Assembly (NCBI GenBank): GCA_000310025.1
Contig: FN649736.1
Location: 2,305,505-2,351,064, forward strand
Reading direction: 5' to 3'
Source of the DNA: Ectocarpus siliculosus
Taxonomy: Eukaryota > Sar > Phaeophyceae > Ectocarpales > Ectocarpaceae
DNA: 45,560 nucleotides
The position numbers and the translations under genes were made by a program. The notes beneath the pieces were generated by a model. It made no database searches. It worked only from the letters and a program-made list of their open reading frames with translations, and was not told where the DNA came from. Position 1 is the stretch's first letter; each line of letters opens with the position of its first letter. Positions 22,980 to 33,151 of the stretch are shown piece after piece.

Positions 22980-25214
22980 GTGTACGGTGTCCTACACAGC
23001 ACCACCGGCAGTGAGAAGCAACCCGGCGCAACCTCCTCCACAGAATACAGAAGGGGCTCCGTTTTATGTCAATCCTGCATGATGCTTGCGTGCAGAAAGT
23101 GGTCGATCTTGCGTCGCCTACACTACGACTACTACTGCTACTAGCCTACACGCGGTCGGTCATGCCAACCATTTCTGCCCCCGGTTACGCTATTATTTTG
23201 TTTTTCCGACAAGTTCTTCTTTCTGTCCCTCGCGCAATCCCTCCCTCCCGACCGCCTGCATGCACGATGCGTGTTGCCCGATGCCGAGCCTTCTCTCCTG
23301 CCGCTAACAACTACGATTGATTCCTGTGGGGGCGGAGGGTTTCTGTTTCAAAATACTCGGCATTGTATGGTACAACCCTCCCTCCGACTCTCTCGAAGAA
23401 CCGTCTCCAACTCCCGGAAAATCACTCACAGCAGCTAGCTGTCTGTGCGAACAGACCCCGTGCACTTACCACCCAAGTTCGGCGCGTTTGCCACCGTACA
23501 AACGTACGTACGTACGTACATACGTACGTACGTGCGGGCAGCAACTACATAGATAGGTGGGGCGAGACTTGTACTATTATGTTGTTCGCCCCTTCCCCAT
23601 CACCATTAGACTATTCTACCATAACAGCTCGTAAAAGACGAAGCACAACTACTTCTTTTCTGCACTGAGCGCACAACAAGCAGTCTGTATTCCGGAAGTT
23701 CTCGCGTGCATGGACATACACTCGCGTGTCTTTTGTCGCCGCGAACTGGTAGAAAACATCCATCGGTCGATCAAAAAAGAAAAACGTAAGAAAGCGGGGC
23801 TAGACAAGACAGCATGAGGCTCACCCCCCCCCTCACCCACCCCCCCAAAAAAGAGAAAAAAAACACATGAAAGACAAAGGTTCCGGTGACTCGGGTGCGT
23901 ACATCAACTTGAGTGCCACGTGCGTGAAGTACGCGTGCAAGTCTCCTTGGCGTCTGCGTTGTTGGATGGTTTCTGTGAGTGGTGCAGAACATTTACAAAA
24001 AAACTGGTGTTGTTGATTTGTGGTTCGCCCTCTCTACAACACGAAGACAAGGGCCGCCGCGGCCTCCAACCAAAACGTATCGATCGCACGCTGGATTGGA
24101 TACAAGCGGCTAGCCCGCATCACGTCTAAGCACGCAGCCCCATTCCATTACTCCCACAGCAAGGAGCACCCCACATCAATCCGAACCCGCTCACAGCAGT
24201 AACTTCCACCAATTCCCGTCGTACCAATCCCCGACGACCTCTTCTAATGACACGTGCGTCTCCCGGATCTACAGCCCAGATCGAGAGCGTTTGCTGACAC
24301 GGGGAGTATGTACATACCTCTCGGGTCGTGTGGCAAAATAACATGCTTGCCTACGCCTCAAAAGCCGACCACTGGTTGTGTCTGCAGGCAGCAGCAGCAG
24401 CAGCAGCAGCAGCAGCTCCCAAGGAATCGATCAAGAACTGCCTACCACGGCCGACCCTCGAAAACCGTGGCATGTACGTGCGGGCAGCAAATTCTTGATT
24501 TGATCAAGACTACTACAGTCGCTAGGCCCGCGAAAAACACAAGCGGCGCCGAACCCCTCCCCCCCCCCCCCTCCCTCTCGAAATAATCCTCACACGCATG
24601 CACACGCGCCGCCGCACGCATAGGGGCGCCGGCGGAGGGAGAGCCATCAGCAGCAAAAGCTATGCAGCTAGCTGGTAGCATGCCTTGGCTGCCCGCCCAC
24701 AAGCCTCATGAAACCTCGCTGCTCCTCCCCCCCAGACTAAAGCTAAGCTACCATAAACAACGAACGGCAGAGGCGGTACAATAGTGCGATGGGGTGCGCT
24801 ATTCGGGGAAGAAGGGGGGTGGCGGACCGGGATTTTTTGATCGCACGACAACGCCACATGCGGGGCAGCCACGCAGGCACGACGCAACCCCCCGCTGCCA
24901 CCGCCGACAAGCCAGAAAGCCGATCCACACACGTACCCCCCCTGTACACCGAAAACAACCCAGCGGAACCGTAGTGTACGTACCGACAAGCAATACCGGA
25001 AAGCCAACCCAAGCAACGACGAGAACATACACCTCAAACGATAAAAAAACAGAGAGAGTAAAACGAAACACTGCTGTACCACCTCTCTCTCTCCCCCTCT
25101 GTCCCCCCTCTTCCTTCAACCTCATTGCCTTGCGTGTGTGTCCAAGAGAAGCGAGCACATCGGGCGAGCCGCTCACCAGCACCACTCAAAACCCCCAGCA
25201 AAGAAACACACGTC
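22980..25214. other. Intergenic DNA with microsatellites, no gene recognised
   Basis: The stretch includes a GTAC-type microsatellite near 23503-23533 and a CAG run near 24387-24415 that could read as poly-Gln in one frame but has no supporting coding context. It also has C-rich tracts near 24557 and 23825. No frame shows a domain or a consistent splice pattern. The part next to 25214 should contain the 3' UTR of the minus-strand gene ending at 25215. Confidence 0.4.
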
Positions 25215-25356
25215 CTACAGCTTCAGTCCCAGTAGCTGCTTCAGGACCCTGCTAGGGTCCTCGGTTTGGCCTGATTCCCCCTTCCCGGACGAACTCCGCC
25301 CACCTTCCGCTGCTACACCTCCCGCACGCGCCCCCCCCGCCCCCTCGCCCATGTTT

Positions 25357-25392
<36 letters not shown>

Positions 25393-25973
25393 GGTGGTAG
25401 TAGCATGTCATCCCCGCGTCTCATCCCTGGGTTGCCGTCGTTATCAGCGCCTGAAAAAATAAAATGACCCCGTGCCGCGGGCGGCGGCGGCGGCGGAGGC
25501 GGAGGAGGTGCGTCGCTCGGGACGGCGCCGGCCGCACCCCGGCTACCACCGCCGACGACGCCGTTGGAGCCGGCACCGGTGGCGGCATCGGCACCGTCCG
25601 CAGCATCCGCGGCGCTCGTGCCCAGCCCTAGCAACGCCTTCAGCTGGTTCGCCTTGACCGCGTTGCTGTTGCTCCCCCCGGTGGTTGCTCCGCCGCCCAC
25701 GCCACCAACGCCGCCGCCACGAGCTCCTGGCGCGACGCCTGCGCCCGGGCCCGCCGTGCCTCCCGCACGGGCGCCTCCCATAGCTGCCTGCTGGTGCTGC
25801 CATTGCTGCCATTGCTGCCATTGCTGGTGCTGATGCTGCTGCTGCAGCATCAGCTGATGCTGATGGTGCTGCCAATGTTGCCATTGCTGCTGCTGGTGGT
25901 ACAACTGCTGCTGCTCCCTCTGTTGCTGCGATTGCTGCTGGTTGTCTTGCTGTGGCTGCTGCTGTGGCCGTGG
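25215..25973 (-). CDS. C-terminal part of a Gln-rich protein with two LKxLLGL motifs (5' end in assembly gap)
   Basis: The frame is open on the minus strand from the N gap down to a stop at 25215-25217, giving about 252 residues. It begins with a Gln/His/Trp-rich region made of QWQ-type repeats, then Gly/Ala-rich sequence, a Pro run, a second Gln run from a CTG/CAG triplet tract, and the C-terminus. The leucine motif LKALLGL occurs at about 25640, and LKQLLGL lies at the very C-terminus. Repeated short amphipathic motifs in otherwise disordered sequence suggest binding sites for a partner protein; this is inference. It lies downstream of, and on the same strand as, the TGS1-like methyltransferase exons, so it could be that protein's tail or a separate gene. 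The gap prevents a decision. Confidence 0.6.
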
Positions 25974-26761
25974 NNNNNNNNNNNNNNNNNNNNNNNNNNN
26001 NNNNNNNNNNNNNNNNNNNNNNNNNNNNNNNNNNNNNNNNNNNNNNNNNNNNNNNNNNNNNNNNNNNNNNNNNNNNNNNNNNNNNNNNNNNNNNNNNNNN
26101 NNNNNNNNNNNNNNNNNNNNNNNNNNNNNNNNNNNNNNNNNNNNNNNNNNNNNNNNNNNNNNNNNNNNNNNNNNNNNNNNNNNNNNNNNNNNNNNNNNNN
26201 NNNNNNNNNNNNNNNNNNNNNNNNNNNNNNNNNNNNNNNNNNNNNNNNNNNNNNNNNNNNNNNNNNNNNNNNNNNNNNNNNNNNNNNNNNNNNNNNNNNN
26301 NNNNNNNNNNNNNNNNNNNNNNNNNNNNNNNNNNNNNNNNNNNNNNNNNNNNNNNNNNNNNNNNNNNNNNNNNNNNNNNNNNNNNNNNNNNNNNNNNNNN
26401 NNNNNNNNNNNNNNNNNNNNNNNNNNNNNNNNNNNNNNNNNNNNNNNNNNNNNNNNNNNNNNNNNNNNNNNNNNNNNNNNNNNNNNNNNNNNNNNNNNNN
26501 NNNNNNNNNNNNNNNNNNNNNNNNNNNNNNNNNNNNNNNNNNNNNNNNNNNNNNNNNNNNNNNNNNNNNNNNNNNNNNNNNNNNNNNNNNNNNNNNNNNN
26601 NNNNNNNNNNNNNNNNNNNNNNNNNNNNNNNNNNNNNNNNNNNNNNNNNNNNNNNNNNNNNNNNNNNNNNNNNNNNNNNNNNNNNNNNNNNNNNNNNNNN
26701 NNNNNNNNNNNNNNNNNNNNNNNNNNNNNNNNNNNNNNNNNNNNNNNNNNNNNNNNNNNNN
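25974..26761. other. Assembly gap (788 N)
   Basis: Unknown bases begin inside a CAG/CTG-rich coding region, which is a common cause of assembly failure. Open frames that appear to cross the gap have no meaning there. Confidence 1.
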
Positions 26762-27690
26762 AGATAGGCCGCCCGAGATGGGGGGGGGGAGGGGCGTGGC
26801 AAGCATTGTCGGTGGTCTCTCTGCTTTGTACCACTATTACCCGAACTACCCCGCCGCCTGCACCAGGCCTACACGATTTACATCGAGTTTTTGTCACGCG
26901 GGCAGCCTTCGTCAGAGGCCGAACAAGCGAAGAAAAGAGGGCTAAGGTAGGCTCAACACATTGTCATCGACAAACGAGACTAGCGCAGGAACAGAATGCT
27001 AAGTTTTGCTCAACACGATTAAATTCGTAAATGAGACCGAACGAGTGGCACACCACCATGCAGACCCTTCAGGGGCCCCCGGCGTATCCGCAGGGTCCCC
27101 GTAGGTAAGTATTCGGACACCGAGTGCCCCAAAACATCTTCCCCTGGTTTCGTCTATTTGGTGAGTGTTGGCTATTCTAGGGGCGGTCAAAGAGGGCCGG
27201 AAGAGAGAGCTTGCGCGCTCTACCGGACTACCTCGGGAGACGGGTTCATCTTCTTGCGGAAAACTAGCGTTCTTTTGGCAGCGGCATGTCCCGAGACGCT
27301 ACCATCGGCGCGGGTTGGGTTCTCCTGCGTACTTTTGTGTGTCGCTCGAGGCATGTAGGATGCCAAAAAAGTGTGCTGTGCTGCCGATAGATAACGTATC
27401 ACCCGTTGTCGCTATCGCTGCGGCCACGAAACGCACGCTTAGTCTTTCCCGCCTCCTTCCTTCTCGTGCGCGCCTCTCCCTCTTCCTGCTGCACATATTT
27501 GTCCATCTCCGTCTGCATTATTTGCTTCTGCCAGCGCGTGTTACATACATACCGTTGTCCATGTCCGCCTGCATGTATGGCTGCGGCTAGCCTTCTGTCT
27601 TTGGTCGTCTCTGCCTGCATGAATGTGCTTCTCCACTCTGTCTACCTCTCTCCTCCTCTGCCTCTCTCTTGTTTGTAGATCTGTGCGGTC

Positions 27691-27693
<3 letters not shown>

Positions 27694-27749
<56 letters not shown>
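27694..27749. repeat. (TCTG)n microsatellite
   Basis: About 14 tandem TCTG units. They lie just downstream, on the minus strand, of the last visible exon of the methyltransferase gene, probably in an intron. Confidence 0.95.
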
Positions 27750-27916
27750 CGCCTTTCTACCTGTTGTGTCTGTCTGTCAGTCCTGTCTGCCTTACCTACC
27801 TCCATCTATTTCCCGACCTTTACTTGGCAAACGCCTACAGTAACCATCCACACACTCCCCTTCCTATCTATATCTCTATCTACATCTCCATCTCATGGCA
27901 TGTCGCTTGTCGTCAC

Positions 27917-30900
27917 CTTCAGGAGGACGTGCCTCGCGCCCGCCTTGGCCGCGCGGCCGCACACGTCCACCATCGGCGTGTCAGACAGGGACAGGTCCAC
28001 CAAGCCCTGAATCGCAGCAGCAGCAGCAGCAACCAAAGCATTCGAATTGAACATACAAGCAACAGCAGGGAGACAAGAGAAGTGGCTTAAGTCGCTGAAA
28101 AATAGGGGGGGGGGGTGGTCTGACAACAGCAGAAGGGTGGCTCACAAGCAATGTCCTATAGGTGCGAGGATCGCTGAATTGTAGAAGTACACATCAAAGT
28201 TGTATTTTTTGTTTGTTGCCGTCCCATCCCATATTGTATTTTATGACACGAAGGAAGGAAGCCTCAACACGCCACGATGACGGGTCGTATCGGGGTACAT
28301 CAAACAACGAGAGCGCGCCAGCAACAAAAAACGAAATTCTCTGGTAACCAAAGAAAAAAAGAAAACGACTGCTACCAACGTCGCGCCTACCAACGTCGCG
28401 CCCTCCCACGACTGTTAGAAAACGCACAACAGTACAAGTGAGGGCATCTCATGTGGAACACCTGCCCAGGTGCAAAGAGAAACGAACCGGCCACAGAGAG
28501 CAAAACAAGTGCTCCGACCTCTTACCTTCTTCTCGTACTCCTCTCCGCCCCCCTACCAACCACCGTCTCGGTGCAAAACATGACGCCACAACCACAAAAA
28601 AAGAACAACATTCTCCAACCTCTCACCTTCTTCTTGTACTCCTCCCCCCCCCACGGCGGATCGATGAACACGATAGGCCTCTTCTCGGCGATTCCACCGC
28701 GCTCCGTCTCCAGCACCCGCAGGAAGTCCGCGTTGAAGAACCGGACGGTCTTCTCCTTGTGGGCGGACCTGGCGATGGCCTTCTTCACGTTGCCCTTGAG
28801 GAGGTCAAACCTGTCGGGATCGATCTCGACGGCCCTGTGTGTGTGTGTGTTTTTTTTTTTTTTTAATTGTCAATATCAACGAAGAGAGGCGACACACCGG
28901 GAAACGCGAGAGGGTTGCCCGTTGGTTTTCTTGTTGTCATGAGAGGCGAGCGACAAAACAGGGAAAACGACAGGAAGGGGGACTACTGGGTGTTGTTCGC
29001 CGTTGTCGTGATTCTCGGGGCGGTCATCTTTCTTACGCGTCCGTCGTGGATGTTGCCGGTTGTTGGTTTCGTGAGATACTAAAATTCTTGATTTTTTCTT
29101 CACACACGCTCGAACGTTGGAAAGAAGGTGCGCGTGAGCACACAGGTACGGTCGGGTGCTGGGAGCGAGAGAGAAACAACCGAAGCACGAGACGCGGGAG
29201 AGCAAGGGGGGTCGATGGTGGTGATGGTGGCCCACGACCTACCCGTGAACGGTATTCCATAATAGAAGAAGGCAGTCATCATTTGATGGAGTCATAATTC
29301 GCACGCTCGCCATGGGTTATCGCCGCCACTACTACTATAGTTGTCCATGGTCGAGTCCAACCCATCCTGATCGATGTTTCTTCTGTTTCGTGCTCTTTGT
29401 TTTCTCTTATTGGCGTCGAGCGCAACGAGAAGTTGCACCGAATCATGACGGCGACAATCCGGAAAGGGACAACGTATGTGCATGTGCACCAAGAAACAGA
29501 AAAATAATTTGACATTATCCGAAGTCTCTCGGATGGATCGAGCTGACCTGAACAGACAAAAAACTTTTCAAAAAACGGCCTCTTGGGGGCTTTTGCCTTG
29601 TCGCGAAACTTCACCATCGACAACACGCGCTATTCTTTGGTCTGCTTCATCTCTCGCTTCCCCAACCTACCAACAACGATTAGAACACAAGGCAGTGATC
29701 GCGCACACCAAACGCTCTAGCGCTCACCACACTTCATCGAACGCAGAGACGAATGATATCGCGTTGCCCCCGACACAGGCGGTTCCGTCCACGATAGCGG
29801 TCGAGGCGGACACGCCCGGAAGGAGAAGGGCGATCTTGGTCATCTGGAAAAGAAACGAGGAATAGAACAAAAAAGAAAAATCAAGTTTCGTCTGTTGGGA
29901 AGGGGCGGGGGGGGCGGGGGCGGCGCGCATTCTTGCTTTTTTGCATGCCTTAGCGGTTAGACCGTTGACCACGTGTCCTTGAGAGGATGGAGCATTGTTC
30001 CCATAGGACCGTGGCCGAGGGGGGGGGTACTCATAGTCGTGCATGCCGTAGTCATTCGACCATTGACCTCGCATCGCTACAAAGCGGGGACGGACACGCC
30101 GGGTTCTCACCGGACCAGGCTCTCACATCACCAAGCGCGAAGCGCCGTGAGGTATTCGGCGAGTCGCATGAAGGGTGCGCTGCATCCTGCCAAGGGTGTT
30201 CAGCATCTTGTGCTTACTTCCTTGCGTGGCCGGGGGGGGGGGATGATGTTTGGAGGTACACGCAGTCGGCGCAAGGGTAACGTTTTTTTGTCCGTTTCTT
30301 CCCGCAAAGCAACCCACGCAGCTCACCTCGTCTGCGGTGTTCTGGTCCGTGATGCTCCAAAGAGACTCCTCGTCGAACCGCAACCGGTTCCGCCGCTTCG
30401 GGGACATGTTGGGGAACAAGAACTTCACCTGCGGGGATGTTACGCATGGGCATACATGTGCTTGAGACTTGTGTGCGCAAAGCTGCCTGATGCTGGAACG
30501 GGGAGCATAACAGAGGGAAGCACTTGCAGGTACATGTGCTAATAAAACTTCAATACCGCCTTCAGCGGTGGAGGCGCAAAAAAAAAAAAGAAGGCAAGGG
30601 TGTGCTTTGTTTGCAGTTGGCATGACGCATGACATTTTCTAGAATCGGTACTCCTTTGTATTTGTCAAGGCAGGCGCTACAGCCAAAAGTACCGCCATAA
30701 TATTGCTTGTGGGTGTTTTTCAGCTCTTGGTTTTGGGGAGATGGGGGCGGACTCGTTCGGTGCCTACTCTTGCAGATGTCACATGACCACGAAATCGCTC
30801 AGCAACGGGTCAAGGCCGGGCACACCTTGCGTACACCTTGTGCGTGCCTATAAAACGACTGCTGTTGTGTGTCTGCCTTCTAAAATGACTGCTGTTGTGT

Positions 30901-32685
30901 GTCTGCTTTCAAAAATTACTGCTGTTGTGTGTGTGCCTTCTAAAACGACGGACAAACACCAACTATTCGCGCACTCTTTCAACGTTCGTTCACACAACAG
31001 AACAAGTACATCATTTCTTATCCTGTCCGCTCTCCGTTTCTCCTTCCTTCTAAGGGCGAAGATCCTTTTTTATCTCTCATGTGACAGGCGGGGTTCGGCA
31101 CGACAATCGTAGTATGACGAAACTGGTTGCAACGTCTGCGCCGCGCCGTTTACCCGGCACCCGGCTTTTCCCAATCGGCGCTATCGAGCCCTCCCGTCAT
31201 TGTACAAAACCTGTTCGAAACCGTTCCATCCCTCCCCCCTGGAAGGCACCTCTATTGATTATCCTTGTGCGTTTTCGCTTCGGCTGTCCTACGAAAAAGA
31301 GCGTTTGTACATGCAACAAGTTTCGCTGCGGAAACGTGGAGCAGAGGAGCATACTTATCTGTTCGTGGTCGATTCCGTGAACGCGCGACAGCCGATTAGG
31401 CTCAGTGTTTCACTCCTAACCATGTGCCAAACGACGCCTCCTTGTCAATTTGAAGGAGGGTGTGAAGGACGGAAGGCATGCGGCGACGGCACCGCTGTAC
31501 GGGACTACAACCCCCCCCCCCGAAAAGTGGCGGCCCAGAAAAACAACTCCACCCGTGACGACTTCTTTTTCGACCTTGACCTCTTCTCCTCGGTTTCCCC
31601 ATCTGCTGGTTCGCGTTTGGTCATTGACTATAACTGTCGATCTCACGATCGTTCATCACTACAAATAGATATCCCTCGTACACGCAAATGCTGGCAAGGT
31701 CTGCACCCAACGTGTGAGCGCGTACTACGTGCCACATAGTCGAATATACTCGTATGAATAGTAGTGGAAGGAGCAAACAGGCCGTATCAGAGAAGGCAGG
31801 TGAAATCACCGCCTTCTCGTCTAGCAGGCAAAGCCTCCCTTTTCCGCCCTGTTGCACTTGTCGGTGTTATATTTGGGAGTTGAACATGATACTTTCAACG
31901 GATTTTGCCCACCTTCCCGTGCTCGCAACCCTTGTAAATCTTGCGACGGCCGGCCTCCTCCTCCTCCTCTTCTTCCTCCTCCGGCCGCTCTTCCTTCTGG
32001 CCGCCCCTCTCCCCGAACAAAATACCCAGCAACTCGACCTCAGCCTCCTTCTCCCTCACACGCCCCGCCCCCGCCTCGCCCCCGGTCCCAGCCACCCCTC
32101 TGCCTCGCCCCGCCGCCGCTGCCACCGCCGCGCTACGCCCGCTTCTGCTACCGCGGCCGCCTACTTTCCCCGTGTTGCCGCCGCCACCACCTTTCCGCTT
32201 CCCCTTGCCCTGGGCCCGACCCCCGCCCGCGTCCCCAGCGGCGTCTCCCAGAGACCCGCCTCCACCGCCCTTGTCTCCTTGCCCATCGTGTCCGCCGCCG
32301 CCGCCGCCGCCGACCCCGCTCCCTCTCCGGCCGCTGCCGCGGGGGCCGTTCTCCTGTTGCGTTCCTTTGAGATTGGTTCCGGATTCTTGGGTCTCTGCGA
32401 CTGCCACCGGAGACGGTTGGCGTCCTTGCGGTGGCGATTTCAGTAGCGAAGAGGGTGACAGCAGCACCTGGGGCTGTGGTCGTGGGGGCGGCGGCGGTCT
32501 CCGCTGATCGGAGGCCGCACTCGGTAGATCTACCTGATGCCCTTGTCGCTGTTGCTGTTGATGCTGCTGGCCCAGCTGTTGCTGCTCGAAGGTGGGGCCA
32601 CGGGAAGCCTTGGACAGTAGAGAATCCAGCCAGGGCGCCGCCGTCGGCGGTTGCTGGTCTTGGTGATGCTGGTGTTGTTGCTCGT

Positions 32686-32718
<33 letters not shown>

Positions 32719-33151
32719 CGCCGTTTACCTCCGGCGCTGCTGGCGCTGCCGTCGCCGCCGGTTGCTGCGACGGTTTTGACAAACTCTCCGAACCTTCCCC
32801 GCTCACAACTCTCCCCTCGTCCCTGGCATCTTCGCGCCGTTTCTCTGGACTCGGCTGCTTCTCTACCGCTGCCGCACTGGTGTTGTCGCCAACAGGGGAG
32901 CCTCCTGTGGCAAGCTCCGAGGGTTGAAGAAGGGCAGGAGGCGCGGGCTTTTTCTTTTTGGCGCCGCTACTGACCATTGCAGTGAGCCACTGCATCTCCC
33001 TAGAGCGCGCGGTCGTGCGCCTGTTCTTACTCTCTCGCGCCCTCGTGCTCCTCCTCCTCCTCCTCCTCTCTGCGGAACGCTCGCCCTGACGCCTTTCGCT
33101 CGGCGGTGCTGGTCGGAGGGGGGGATACGTTCCATCCCCGAAAATGAGCAT
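27917..33151 (-). CDS. TGS1-type RNA cap guanine-N2 methyltransferase with long disordered N-terminus (3' end not visible)
   Basis: Enzymes of this family use S-adenosylmethionine to methylate the N2 of m7G caps on snRNA, snoRNA and related RNAs. Five exons fit in phase: 33151-31913, 30428-30327, 29843-29728, 28834-28627 and 28006-27917 (585 residues). Donors are AAG|GTGGGC, GAG|GTGAGC, GTGTG|GTGAGC, AAG|GTGAGA and AAG|GTGACG; acceptors all end in CAG. Exon 1 encodes about 400 residues of Gln, Gly and Pro-rich sequence. The catalytic domain starts at its end (KIYKGCEHGK) and continues with RFDEESLWSIT, SAM motif I VDGTACVGGN, the acidic loop AVEIDPDRF, NADFL and motif IV DPPWGGEEY. In TGS1 the Trp of PPWGG stacks on the cap. 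The last visible piece ends HVLLK; the next exon, expected to begin near VP, is probably in the N gap. Relatives also occur in large DNA viruses; the introns argue for a resident nuclear gene. Confidence 0.75.
28511..28650 (-). repeat. Duplicated exon-4 donor region
   Basis: About 40 bp around the exon-4 5' splice site (28609-28650) recurs with a few changes at 28511-28552, inside the following intron. Both copies read GAGTACRAGAAGAAG|GTRAGAG on the minus strand. Use of the second donor would add 101 nt and break the frame of exon 5. Confidence 0.7.
30077..30226 (+). repeat. Dispersed repeat, copy B
   Basis: Inverted relative of 21150-21300. It lies in the intron between exons 2 and 3 of the methyltransferase gene. 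Similarity covers about 150 bp and is highest around GTCGCATGAAGGGTG. Confidence 0.8.
30851..30940. repeat. Three tandem copies of a 30-bp unit
   Basis: Units 30851-30880, 30881-30910 and 30911-30940 share TGCTGTTGTGTG and a partial fourth unit follows. Because 30 is a multiple of three, the repeat stays open in some frames, but it lies in the first intron of the methyltransferase gene and is probably not coding. Confidence 0.9.

Noticed and set aside
27081-27119. Possible first coding exon on the plus strand ending in a GTAAGT donor
   Set aside because: Only a dozen codons, without a partner exon or domain.
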